From Flavobacterium phycosphaerae (GTDB taxonomy: Bacteria > Bacteroidota > Bacteroidia > Flavobacteriales > Flavobacteriaceae): a stretch of 64,000 bases of DNA. The notes below the pieces were generated by a model that saw nothing but the letters and a program-made list of their open reading frames with translations, was not told the origin of the DNA and did not search any database. Position numbers and translations under genes: made by a program. Positions 19,601 to 28,696 of this stretch are shown here, piece by piece. Position 1 is the first letter of the stretch; the number at the start of each line of letters is the position of its first letter. The stretch is from positions 2,944,501-3,008,500 of the forward strand of contig NZ_JAAATZ010000001.1 in the NCBI RefSeq assembly GCF_010119235.1, read 5' to 3'.

Positions 19601-22600
19601 CTTGTGGAAGAGCTTTGGCTCCGGTTTCAAGAACGATAACAGTAAGTCCTGCGGATTTACCAACAATGACAGCTCCGGCTGCTACAACAGTAGCTTGTGG
19701 TGCCTTACCGGCTCCTTCTACTATATCATTCTCTAACGGTTTAACCGGTGGATGTTTAGTAAGCGGAACTTCGAATCCTTCTACTTTCTCTGCAACGCCT
19801 AATGCTTGTGGGGGAACTGTTACGGAAACTTGGACAGCAACTGATTCTTGCGGAAGAGCTTTGGCTCCGGTTTCAAGAACGATAACAATTAGCCCAGCAG
19901 CTTTACCAACAATGACAGCTCCGGCGGCTACAACGGTAGCTTGTGGTGCTTTACCGGCTCCTTCTACTATCGCATTCTCTAACGGTTTAACCGGAGGATG
20001 TTTAGTAAGCGGAACTTCTAATCCGTCTACTTTCTCTGCAACACCTAACGCTTGTGGGGGAACTGTTACCGAAACTTGGACCGCTACTGATTCTTGTGGA
20101 AGAGCTTTGGCTCCGGTTTCAAGAACGATAACCGTAAGTCCTGCGGATTTACCAACAATGACAGCTCCGGCCGCTACAACAGTAGCTTGTGGTGCCTTAC
20201 CAGAATCTACTACTATATCATTCTCTAACGGTTTAACCGGTGGATGTTTAGTAAGCGGAACTTCGAATCCTTCTACTTTCTCTGCAACGCCTAATGCTTG
20301 TGGGGGAACTGTTACGGAAACTTGGACAGCAACTGATTCTTGCGGAAGAGCTTTGGCTCCGGTTTCAAGAACGATTACCGTAAGTCCTGCGGATTTACCA
20401 ACAATGACAGCTCCGGCCGCTACAACAGTAGCTTGTGGTGCTTTACCGGCTCCTTCTACTATCGCATTCTCTAACGGTTTAACCGGAGGATGTTTAGTAA
20501 GCGGAACTTCTAATCCTTCTACTTTCTCTGCAACGCCTAACGCTTGTGGTGGAACTGTAACGGAAACTTGGACCGCTACCGATTCTTGTGGAAGAGCTTT
20601 GGCTCCGGTTTCAAGAACGATTACCGTAAGTCCTGCGGATTTACCAACAATGACAGCTCCGGCCGCTACAACAGTAGCTTGTGGTGCTTTACCGGCTCCT
20701 TCTACTATCGCATTCTCTAACAGTTTAACCGGAGGATGTTTAGTAAGCGGAACTTCTAATCCTTCTACTTTCTCTGCAACACCTAATGCTTGTGGGGGAA
20801 CTGTTACGGAAACTTGGACAGCTACTGATTCTTGTGGAAGAGCTTTGGCTCCGGTTTCAAGAACGATAATAGTAAGTCCTGCTGATTTACCAACTATGAC
20901 AGCATTAGCTCCAATTACAGTAACTTGTGGTGCAGTACCAGAATCTACTACTATTCCGTTTACTAACGGATTAAGTGGAGGATGTTTATTGAATGGAACT
21001 TCAAATCCTTCTACTTTTACAACTACTGTTGAAGGATATTGTAATGGAAAAGTTGTTGAAACTTGGACTGCTACTGATGCTTGTGGAAGAGAATTAGCCT
21101 CAGTATCGAGAACCATAACTGTTGACGATAATATAGCGCCAACATTTACAACACCGGATAATATTACCATAAACACAGATGCAAATTGTAACGTAAATCT
21201 TGATCCAACAGCAACTGGAGGTGTAAAAAATCCAAGCGATAATTGTGATCCTAATCCAACCGTTAGTTATGTTGACAACGATTGTTTCGGAAACTTCACT
21301 GAAGGTTCTGTAAATGCAGGAACGGGGAATTACTTCACCTTTGATATTTCTGGTTTTGATAATTTAACTGCAAAAGATATTGAAAAAGTAGCTTTAGCGT
21401 TTGACACTAATCAAGGAAAAGGTAGAGTTCAATTCACTTTAGTTTCTCCAAGCGGTCAAGGGGTTGTCCTTGTTGGACCGTACTGTAACGGAGGGAATTG
21501 TGATACCACAAATACAACTGAATTATATTTACCTATATTCTATCCTAACGCTTCTGGTTATCCACAATGGAATAATGCCAATATAATCACTAGCGGCTCA
21601 ACTGTTAATCTTACTCCAAACGGAAATCTTTCCGGGGCGAATACTATTAACGGATTAACTTCTTATGTTTCCGGTTTTGAAAATTTAACCGGTCCGATGA
21701 ACGGAACTTGGTTTGTTTATGCTCAAAAAGTAGGGAATGAACTTGGTGCCATCCGTTTCAAAAGCGTTTGCTTAACACCGGCTAATACTTGTCCGAATAA
21801 TAAAGTAATTACCAGAACTTGGACTGTTACTGATATGTGTGGTAATTCCACTTCAGGAAATCAAACCATAAAAATTCAGGATGTAACTGCTCCTAATTGG
21901 GATACTGCTACAGGTTCATTAGACAGAACACTAGAATGTAGTGATACGGCAGGTATAACTGCAGCTCAAGTCTTAGCGCCAATCGCTATTGATAATTGTG
22001 CAGGAACAGTAACTTATACTAAAACGTCTAGTGCTTTTGTAGCCTCTCAAGGCTGTATTAATGCCGGTACATATACTAATACTTGGATTGCTAAAGACGT
22101 TTGTAGCAATACTTCTACAGTATTTACTCAAAAAATTACGATTCAAGATACCACCGCTCCTATTTGGACAACAGCCAACGGAACATTGAATATGACTGTT
22201 GAATGTAGTGATAATCAAGCATTGGAAGATGCTCAGGCACTATTCCCTGTTGCGTCTGATTTATGTGATGCTGATGTTACTAATATAGTTAAAAAAGGAG
22301 GTAATTTCGTAGCCAATACCAATTGTGCTAATACTGGTACTTATACCAATACTTGGAGTGTTATGGATGCTTGTGGTAATAATTCTGTTGAATTCACACA
22401 AGTCATTACAGTTGTTGATACCACAAAACCACAAATTACAACTAGTGCTTCAGATTTAATTGTACAATGTGATGGTAGTGGAAATTCAGGCGCATTACAA
22501 CAATGGTTAGATAATCATGGTGGTGCTGTAGCCTCTGACAGTTGCTCTAATGTAACATGGTCTAACAACTTTGCCTCTATTGCAAGTGATTGTTCTGCTG

Positions 22601-25600
22601 CTGTTACAGTAATATTTAAAGCTACGGATGGTTGTAACAATTCTGAAACAACTTCAGCTACATTTACTATCCAAGATACCATTGCTCCAATATGGAGTAC
22701 TTTTGCAGGGTCATTAGACAAAACTTTAGAATGTAGTGATTTGGAAGGACTTGCAACTGCAAATACCGTATTCCCAACAGCTACTGACAATTGTGACAGC
22801 GTTTTAACTAATATTGTTAAAACTAATGGTCAATTTGCACCTTCAAGTACATGTTCTACTATTGGTACTTATACTAATACATGGAAAGTAACAGATACTT
22901 GTGGAAATGCATCAGAAAATTTCGTTCAAACCATTACGATAATTGATACTACCAAACCTACATTCACAGCTCCTGCAGATATCACTATCTACACTACTGA
23001 TGCTTGTACGTATGATGCTTCTGTTCAATTTACTGGTGATGTGACTGATGAGGCTGACAATTGTTCAACTGATTTGAATGCTACCTTCACTGATGCTGAT
23101 CCGGTAGCAGGTGCTTGTGCAGGTTCATATACTATCGTTCGTACTTGGTCATTAACCGACTGTGCAGGAAACAATACAACTCACGATCAAACCATTACGG
23201 TATCAGACAACATCAAGCCTACTTTCACAGTTCCTGCAGATATCACTATCTACACTACTGATGCTTGTACTTATGATGCTTCAGTTACTTTCACTGGAGA
23301 TGTAACTGATGAAGCGGACAACTGTTCAACTGATTTGAATGCTACATTCACTGATGCTACTCCGGTAGCGGGTGCTTGTGCCGGGTCTTACACTATCGTT
23401 CGTACTTGGTCATTAACCGATTGTGCAGGAAACAATACTACTCACGATCAAACCATCACCGTGTCTGATAACATCAAACCTACATTTACAGCTCCTGCAG
23501 ATATCACTATCTACACTACTGATGCTTGTACTTATGATGCTTCGGTTCAATTTACTGGTGATGTGACTGATGAGGCGGACAACTGTTCAACTGATTTGAA
23601 TGCTACATTCACTGATGCTACTCCGGTAGCGGGTCAATGTGCCGGGTCTTACACTATCGTTCGTACTTGGTCATTAACCGACTGTGCAGGAAACAATACT
23701 ACTCACGATCAAACCATCACCGTGTCTGATAACATCAAACCTACATTTACAGTTCCTGCAGATATCACTATCTACACTACTGATGCTTGTACTTATGATG
23801 CTTCAGTTACTTTCACTGGAGATGTAACTGATGAAGCGGACAACTGTTCAACTGAGTTGAATGCTACATTCACTGATGCTACTCCGGTAGCGGGTGCTTG
23901 TGCAGGTTCATACACTATTGTTCGTTCATGGTCATTAACTGATTGTGCCGGTAATAACACTACTCACGATCAAACCATTACGGTATCGGATAACATCAAG
24001 CCTACTTTCACAGCTCCTGCAGATATTACTATCTACACTACTGATGCTTGTACATATGATGCTTCGGTTCAATTTACTGGTGATGTGACTGATGAAGCGG
24101 ACAACTGTTCTACTGATTTGAATGCAACATTCACTGATGCTGATCCGGTAGCCGGAGAATGTAGCGGTGGGTATGCCATAACACGTACATGGTCATTAAC
24201 CGATTGTGCCGGTAATACAACTACTCATACACAGTTGATCACTTTAACTGATAACATAGCACCTACTTTCACAGCTCCTGCAGATATCACTATCTACACT
24301 ACTGATGCTTGTACCTATGATGCTTCGGTTCAATTTACTGGTGATGTAACAGATGAAGCAGACAACTGTTCAATAACTAACTTAAATGCTACTTTCACTG
24401 ATGCTGCTCCTGTAGCTGGTCAATGTGCAGGTTCTTACACTATCGTTCGTACTTGGTCATTAACCGATTGTTCAAATAATAACACTACTCACGATCAAAC
24501 CATTACGGTATTGGATAATATCAAACCTACATTTACAGCGCCTGCAGATATCACTATCTACACGACTGATGCTTGTACTTATGATGCTTCGGTTCAATTT
24601 ACTGGTGATGTGACTGATGAGGCGGACAACTGTTCTACTGATTTGAATGCTGCATTCACTGATGCTACTCCGGTAGCGGGTGCTTGTGCCGGGTCTTATA
24701 CTATCGTTCGTACTTGGTCATTAACCGATTGTGTAGGAAACAATACTACTCACGATCAAACCATCACCGTGTCTGATAACATCAAACCTACATTTACAGT
24801 TCCTGCAGATATCACTATCTACACTACTGATGCTTGTACGTATGATGCTTCAGTTACTTTCACTGGAGATGTGACTGATGAAGCGGACAACTGTTCAACT
24901 GATTTGAATGCTACATTCACTGATGCTGCTCCGGTAGCGGGTGCTTGTGCAGGTTCATATACTATCGTTCGTACATGGTCGTTAACCGATTGTGCAGGAA
25001 ACAATACAACTCACGATCAAACCATCACGGTATCGGATAACATCAAACCTACTTTCACAGCTCCTGCAGATATCACTATCTACACTACTGATGCTTGTAC
25101 TTATGATGCTTCAGTTCAATTTACTGGTGATGTGACTGATGAGGCTGACAACTGTTCAACTGGCTTGAATGCTACATTCACTGATGCTGCTCCGGTAGCG
25201 GGTGCTTGTGCAGGTGCGTATACTATCGTTCGTACTTGGTCGTTAACCGATTGTGCAGGAAACAATACAACTCACGATCAAACCATCACGGTATCGGATA
25301 ACATCAAACCTACTTTCACAGCTCCTGCAGATATCACTATCTACACTACTGATGCTTGTACCTATGATGCTTCAGTTACTTTCACTGGTGACGTTACGGA
25401 TGAAGCGGACAACTGTTCAACTGATTTGAATGCTATATTCACCGATGCTGCTCCGGTAGCGGGTGCTTGTGCAGGTTCATATACTATCGTTCGTACATGG
25501 TCTTTAACCGACTGTGCAGGAAACAATACAACTCACGATCAAACCATCACGGTTTCCGATAACATCAAACCTACATTTACAGTTCCTGCAGATATCACTA

Positions 25601-27711
25601 TCTACACAACTGATGCTTGTACATATGATGCTTCGGTTCAATTTACTGGTGATGTGACTGATGAAACAGACAACTGTTCTACTGATTTGAATGCTACATT
25701 TACTGATGCTACTCCGGTAGCGGGTGCTTGTGCTGGTTCATATACTATCGTTCGTACATGGTCATTAACCGACTGTGCTGGGAACAATACAACTCACGAT
25801 CAAACTATCACGGTATCGGATAACATCAAGCCTACATTCACAGCTCCTTCAGATATCACTATCTACACTACTGATGCTTGTACTTATGATGCTTCAGTTC
25901 AATTTACTGGTGATGTGACTGATGAAACAGACAACTGTTCTACTGACTTGAATGCTACATTTACTGATGCTACTCCGGTAGCGGGTGCTTGTGCAGGTTC
26001 ATATACTATTGTTCGTACTTGGTCTTTAACTGACTGTGCAGGTAATAATACTACTCATGATCAAACCATCACGGTATCGGATAACATCAAACCTACTTTC
26101 ACAGCTCCTACAGATATTACTATCTACACTACTGATGCTTGTACGTATGATGCTTCGGTTACTTTCACTGGAGATGTGACTGATGAGGCGGACAACTGTT
26201 CTACTGATTTGAATGCTACATTCACTGATGCTGCTCCGTTAGCAGGTGCTTGTGCAGGTTCTTATACTATCGTTCGTACTTGGTCGTTAACCGATTGTGC
26301 CGGTAATACTACAACTCACGATCAAACCATTACGGTATCGGATAACATCAAACCTACTTTCACAGTTCCTGCGAGTATTACTATCTACACCACTGACACT
26401 TGTACTTATGATACTACAGTAACCTTTACTGGTGATGTTACGGATGAAGCAGACAATTGTTCTACTGGTCTTGAGGCAACATATACAGATGGAGCTCCAG
26501 TAGTAGGTGCTTGTGCCGGTTCATATACTATAACTCGTACATGGTCATTAACCGACTGTGCAGGTAATACTACCACACAATACCAAACCATTACTGTGTC
26601 TGATAATATCAAACCTATATGGGCAACATTAGCCGGTAGCTTAGATGTGACTTTAGAATGTAGTGATGCGCAAGGATTGACAAATGCTCAGGCTCTTGCT
26701 CCACAAGCTACTGATAACTGTACCGCGAATGTAACTTACATCAAAACACCAGGTAGTTATGTAGCTGGCGATTGTCCAAACAGAGGTACTTACACCAATA
26801 CATGGGTAGCTATCGATGCTTGTTCAAATGCAACTTTAGCCGCATTTACCCAAGTAATCACTATTCAGGATACGACTAAACCGGTTTTAGATACAACAAC
26901 TTTTGATCCTAATCCACAAGTTACTTGTAACAATATTCCGCCAACACCTGCTTTACAGTTCTCTGATAATTGTTCTTCAGTAAATGTTCCAACTCCTGTT
27001 GAAACGCAAACTCCAGTAACAAATAACGCTTATACCATTACCAGAACATGGACAGCAACTGATGAATGTGGAAACGTTACCATCGTTACACAAACTATCG
27101 ACGTGACGATTCAAGTTCAACCTGGAGATGTAATAACAGCACCTGACAAAATTTGTAACGACGATGATATTTCAGTTACATGGGACTTGGAAAATTATTT
27201 GACACTTGGAACACCTTTAAATGGTACTTGGACTAATGTAGATAATGTTGGTACATTAACCGGATCAATATTTAACGCCAATCAAGTAGCTGTAGGTAAT
27301 CACTCTTTTATCTATACTTATGATAATGGTAGTCCTTGTCCACAAAACATAACTGTTATTATGCCGGTTCAAGAATGTGGCGGTGTTGTAGTTGGATGTG
27401 ATGACATCGAGGTTCACAATGCCTTTACTCCTAACGGAGATGGTGTAAACGAATATTTCGACATCGAGTTTATCGACCAGCCTTGTCACCAACCAAACAG
27501 TGTGGAGATATACAACCGTTGGGGAGTTTTAGTATATGAAACTAAAAACTACGATAACAACACCCGTAAATTTACCGGGGTTTCTGAAGGAAGATCTACC
27601 GTGAGTAAATCAGATGAATTACCTGCCGGTACTTACTTCTACATCTTACAATATTCTGACGGAAACGGAAACACGGTAACCGAATCTAAATATTTATACC
27701 TTACTAGATAG
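16675..27711 (+). CDS. Giant SprB-like repeat adhesin 1 with type B T9SS C-terminal domain
   Basis: 3678 residues. Signal peptide (about 1-28: MKSKSTISKKLYAFLIFSLL...TYGQ). A unique N-domain (30-250) with a SprB-like repeat segment (PTGGTSPFTYTWTASDGG). Then 13 near-identical 82-residue units (340-1405) and one diverged unit (to about 1484). A P-domain-like jelly roll (about 1552-1702) follows, then diverged HYR-like units to 2094, fourteen 87-residue HYR-like units (2095-3313), and a C-terminal type B T9SS domain (3575-3678, beginning CDDIEVHNAFTPNGDGVNEYF). Each repeat carries four cysteines. Such domains send proteins through the T9SS to the cell surface and need a PorP/SprF partner, here the next gene. 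The likely role is adhesion, perhaps gliding. Confidence 0.88.
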   Translation: MKSKSTISKKLYAFLIFSLLSISMTYGQAFPPANTSCTSKDLEIVAAQLTGGDVCNSCPTATTLTRTLTLGIKNTTGSTRTSFAFWGMLEIYSGTTGALISSVQRTGCGGPLPGGSTTYLSFGDITYTCGDVIKISNIWEAWTTASGSEVCPLDPNNISPKCGKIPSITVNGGVNGEFVLTSSQCGSATGAIDLTPTGGTSPFTYTWTASDGGVVPVGQANNQDLTGLVSGTYTVVIKDANNCTITKSRTITATTPAVATFNSTSNITVACGSATTSSLSYTNSGSGSCLISGSVTSTLSTQTPAGACGGTVTETWTFTDAYGRTITKTRTITVSPAALPTMTAPANTTVACGALPAPSTIAFSNGLTGGCLVSGTSNPSTFSATPNACGGTVTETWTATDSCGRALAPVSRTITVSPAALPTMTAPAATTVTCGALPAPSTISFSNGLTGGCLVSGTSNPSTFSATPNACGGTVTETWTATDSCGRALAPVSRTITVSPADLPTMTAPAATTVACGALPAPSTISFSNGLTGGCLVSGTSNPSTFSATPNACGGTVTETWTATDSCGRALAPVSRTITISPAALPTMTAPANTTVACGALPAPSTISFSNGLTGGCLVSGTSNPSTFSATPNACGGTVTETWTATDSCGRALAPVSRTITVSPAALPTMTAPAATTVACGALPAPSTISFSNGLTGGCLVSGTSNPSTFSATPNACGGTVTETWTATDSCGRAMAPVSRTITVSPADLPTMTAPAATTVACGALPAPSTISFSNGLTGGCLVSGTSNPSTFSATPNACGGTVTETWTATDSCGRALAPVSRTITVSPADLPTMTAPAATTVACGALPAPSTIAFSNGLTGGCLVSGTSNPSTFSATPNACGGTVTETWTATDSCGRALAPVSRTITVSPAALPTMTAPAATTVACGALPAPSTIAFSNGLTGGCLVSGTSNPSTFSATPNACGGTVTETWTATDSCGRALAPVSRTITVSPADLPTMTAPAATTVACGALPAPSTISFSNGLTGGCLVSGTSNPSTFSATPNACGGTVTETWTATDSCGRALAPVSRTITISPAALPTMTAPAATTVACGALPAPSTIAFSNGLTGGCLVSGTSNPSTFSATPNACGGTVTETWTATDSCGRALAPVSRTITVSPADLPTMTAPAATTVACGALPESTTISFSNGLTGGCLVSGTSNPSTFSATPNACGGTVTETWTATDSCGRALAPVSRTITVSPADLPTMTAPAATTVACGALPAPSTIAFSNGLTGGCLVSGTSNPSTFSATPNACGGTVTETWTATDSCGRALAPVSRTITVSPADLPTMTAPAATTVACGALPAPSTIAFSNSLTGGCLVSGTSNPSTFSATPNACGGTVTETWTATDSCGRALAPVSRTIIVSPADLPTMTALAPITVTCGAVPESTTIPFTNGLSGGCLLNGTSNPSTFTTTVEGYCNGKVVETWTATDACGRELASVSRTITVDDNIAPTFTTPDNITINTDANCNVNLDPTATGGVKNPSDNCDPNPTVSYVDNDCFGNFTEGSVNAGTGNYFTFDISGFDNLTAKDIEKVALAFDTNQGKGRVQFTLVSPSGQGVVLVGPYCNGGNCDTTNTTELYLPIFYPNASGYPQWNNANIITSGSTVNLTPNGNLSGANTINGLTSYVSGFENLTGPMNGTWFVYAQKVGNELGAIRFKSVCLTPANTCPNNKVITRTWTVTDMCGNSTSGNQTIKIQDVTAPNWDTATGSLDRTLECSDTAGITAAQVLAPIAIDNCAGTVTYTKTSSAFVASQGCINAGTYTNTWIAKDVCSNTSTVFTQKITIQDTTAPIWTTANGTLNMTVECSDNQALEDAQALFPVASDLCDADVTNIVKKGGNFVANTNCANTGTYTNTWSVMDACGNNSVEFTQVITVVDTTKPQITTSASDLIVQCDGSGNSGALQQWLDNHGGAVASDSCSNVTWSNNFASIASDCSAAVTVIFKATDGCNNSETTSATFTIQDTIAPIWSTFAGSLDKTLECSDLEGLATANTVFPTATDNCDSVLTNIVKTNGQFAPSSTCSTIGTYTNTWKVTDTCGNASENFVQTITIIDTTKPTFTAPADITIYTTDACTYDASVQFTGDVTDEADNCSTDLNATFTDADPVAGACAGSYTIVRTWSLTDCAGNNTTHDQTITVSDNIKPTFTVPADITIYTTDACTYDASVTFTGDVTDEADNCSTDLNATFTDATPVAGACAGSYTIVRTWSLTDCAGNNTTHDQTITVSDNIKPTFTAPADITIYTTDACTYDASVQFTGDVTDEADNCSTDLNATFTDATPVAGQCAGSYTIVRTWSLTDCAGNNTTHDQTITVSDNIKPTFTVPADITIYTTDACTYDASVTFTGDVTDEADNCSTELNATFTDATPVAGACAGSYTIVRSWSLTDCAGNNTTHDQTITVSDNIKPTFTAPADITIYTTDACTYDASVQFTGDVTDEADNCSTDLNATFTDADPVAGECSGGYAITRTWSLTDCAGNTTTHTQLITLTDNIAPTFTAPADITIYTTDACTYDASVQFTGDVTDEADNCSITNLNATFTDAAPVAGQCAGSYTIVRTWSLTDCSNNNTTHDQTITVLDNIKPTFTAPADITIYTTDACTYDASVQFTGDVTDEADNCSTDLNAAFTDATPVAGACAGSYTIVRTWSLTDCVGNNTTHDQTITVSDNIKPTFTVPADITIYTTDACTYDASVTFTGDVTDEADNCSTDLNATFTDAAPVAGACAGSYTIVRTWSLTDCAGNNTTHDQTITVSDNIKPTFTAPADITIYTTDACTYDASVQFTGDVTDEADNCSTGLNATFTDAAPVAGACAGAYTIVRTWSLTDCAGNNTTHDQTITVSDNIKPTFTAPADITIYTTDACTYDASVTFTGDVTDEADNCSTDLNAIFTDAAPVAGACAGSYTIVRTWSLTDCAGNNTTHDQTITVSDNIKPTFTVPADITIYTTDACTYDASVQFTGDVTDETDNCSTDLNATFTDATPVAGACAGSYTIVRTWSLTDCAGNNTTHDQTITVSDNIKPTFTAPSDITIYTTDACTYDASVQFTGDVTDETDNCSTDLNATFTDATPVAGACAGSYTIVRTWSLTDCAGNNTTHDQTITVSDNIKPTFTAPTDITIYTTDACTYDASVTFTGDVTDEADNCSTDLNATFTDAAPLAGACAGSYTIVRTWSLTDCAGNTTTHDQTITVSDNIKPTFTVPASITIYTTDTCTYDTTVTFTGDVTDEADNCSTGLEATYTDGAPVVGACAGSYTITRTWSLTDCAGNTTTQYQTITVSDNIKPIWATLAGSLDVTLECSDAQGLTNAQALAPQATDNCTANVTYIKTPGSYVAGDCPNRGTYTNTWVAIDACSNATLAAFTQVITIQDTTKPVLDTTTFDPNPQVTCNNIPPTPALQFSDNCSSVNVPTPVETQTPVTNNAYTITRTWTATDECGNVTIVTQTIDVTIQVQPGDVITAPDKICNDDDISVTWDLENYLTLGTPLNGTWTNVDNVGTLTGSIFNANQVAVGNHSFIYTYDNGSPCPQNITVIMPVQECGGVVVGCDDIEVHNAFTPNGDGVNEYFDIEFIDQPCHQPNSVEIYNRWGVLVYETKNYDNNTRKFTGVSEGRSTVSKSDELPAGTYFYILQYSDGNGNTVTESKYLYLTR
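17692..20889 (+). repeat. 13 tandem 246-bp units (82 residues each) in adhesin 1
   Basis: Thirteen units of exactly 246 bp, starting PTMTAPA and ending TITVSPA(A/D)L. They differ at a handful of sites (PAAL/PADL, TISF/TIAF, AAT/ANT). A diverged fourteenth unit follows (20890 to about 21130). Four Cys per unit sit at VACG, GGCL, NACGG and DSCGR. Confidence 0.93.
21328..21780 (+). other. P-domain-like segment inside adhesin 1
   Basis: Residues about 1552-1702 hold FTLVSPSGQGVVLVG and NGTWFVYAQKVGNELGAIRF, the two hallmarks of the proprotein convertase P domain jelly roll. It has no counterpart in adhesin 2. Identification is by pattern only. Confidence 0.45.
22957..26613 (+). repeat. 14 tandem 261-bp units (87 residues each) in adhesin 1
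   Basis: HYR-like units beginning PTFT(A/V)PADITIYTT and ending TITVSDNIK; unit 6 has one extra residue. Units vary in a mosaic way at ASVQF/ASVTF, TAPAD/TVPAD, DEADN/DETDN and ATPVAG/AAPVAG. Units 5 (VAGECSGG) and 6 (NCSITNLN) are a distinctive pair also found in adhesin 2. Confidence 0.93.
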
Positions 27712-27722
27712 ATAAATCAAAT

Positions 27723-27751
27723 TCCTGAGGATTTTGCCCAAGTCCTCAGGA
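27723..27751 (+). terminator. Intercistronic hairpin between adhesin 1 and porP-like gene
   Basis: Stem TCCTGAGGA (27723-27731) with TCCTCAGGA (27743-27751), 9 bp, followed by TTTAAAAAAG rather than a long T tract. It could attenuate transcription or stop mRNA decay, setting adhesin and PorP levels apart. The same hairpin lies in the second cassette. Confidence 0.5.
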
Positions 27752-27766
27752 TTTAAAAAAGAAATT

Positions 27767-28678
27767 ATGAGAACAAAAATTTTAATATTCGCTTTGATGT
27801 TAACGTGTTACACCGGGATTGCTCAGCAAGATGCCCAGTACACCCAATACATGTATAACACTATCAATATCAATCCCGCTTACGCAGGATCGAGAGGAGT
27901 TATGAGTATTTTTGGTTTACATCGTACCCAATGGGTAGGACTTGAAGGCGCACCTACTACTAACGCCTTCTCTTTAAACACTCCAATTAACAATAGTAAT
28001 CTTGGAGTTGGTTTATCTTTTGTAAATGATAAAATCGGACCTACTAACGATAATACTATCTCTGCTGACGTATCCTATACCGTTCAGATGTCGGAATCTT
28101 ACAAATTGAATTTTGGAGTAAAGGCATCCGGAAACTTCTTTAATCTGGATAGAGACAAATTAAATCCACAAGATGATACAGACAACCATTTGCAAAATGT
28201 CAACAATGACTTCTCTCCTAACTTGGGAGCCGGTGTCTACTTGCACTCTGATAAATTATATCTCGGAATGTCGGTACCTAACTTTTTGCAGGATAAAAAA
28301 TACAACGACAATGAATTTGCTGTGTTTCAAGAAAGAATGAACTTTTATTTCATCGGTGGGTATGTATTTGACATCTCCCCTTCTATCAAGTTCAAACCTG
28401 CTTTCTTAACCAAAGTAGTTACAGGATCTCCGCTTCAGGTAGATGCTTCGGCCAACTTTTTGTTCTTTGACAAGTTGATGCTAGGTGGAGCTTACCGCTG
28501 GGATGCCGCGGCAAGTGCCTTGGCCGGGTTCCAAATAACAGACGGATTGTTCATAGGATACAGCTACGATATGGAAACTACTAAGCTTAAACATTACAAT
28601 TCAGGGTCTCACGAGGTATTTTTGAGATTTGAATTATTCAGTAAAGTCAGCAAAATGACATCACCTAGATTCTTCTAA
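27767..28678 (+). CDS. PorP/SprF family T9SS outer membrane protein, copy 1
   Basis: 303 residues from the ATG at 27767; an upstream in-frame TTG lies inside the hairpin and is unlikely. Signal peptide MRTKILIFALMLTCYTGIAQQ, then the family signature DAQYTQYMYNTININPAYAGSRG. The rest is strand-rich with alternating residues, as in a beta-barrel. Members act as partners of type B-CTD proteins; in Flavobacterium johnsoniae SprF is needed for SprB to reach the surface. Its protein sequence is identical to copy 2 at 38049. It sits 55 bases after the adhesin stop and 18 bases before the PorE-like gene. Confidence 0.9.
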   Translation: MRTKILIFALMLTCYTGIAQQDAQYTQYMYNTININPAYAGSRGVMSIFGLHRTQWVGLEGAPTTNAFSLNTPINNSNLGVGLSFVNDKIGPTNDNTISADVSYTVQMSESYKLNFGVKASGNFFNLDRDKLNPQDDTDNHLQNVNNDFSPNLGAGVYLHSDKLYLGMSVPNFLQDKKYNDNEFAVFQERMNFYFIGGYVFDISPSIKFKPAFLTKVVTGSPLQVDASANFLFFDKLMLGGAYRWDAAASALAGFQITDGLFIGYSYDMETTKLKHYNSGSHEVFLRFELFSKVSKMTSPRFF

Positions 28679-28696
28679 TAACACAACGATTATATT

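Noticed and set aside
17637..21176. A 1179-codon open frame on the minus strand inside the adhesin 1 repeat array
   Set aside because: It is the mirror of the 246-bp repeats: with few stops per unit, repetition keeps the frame open. It has no start context, no signal peptide, and low-complexity content. The same is true of 31942-32748.
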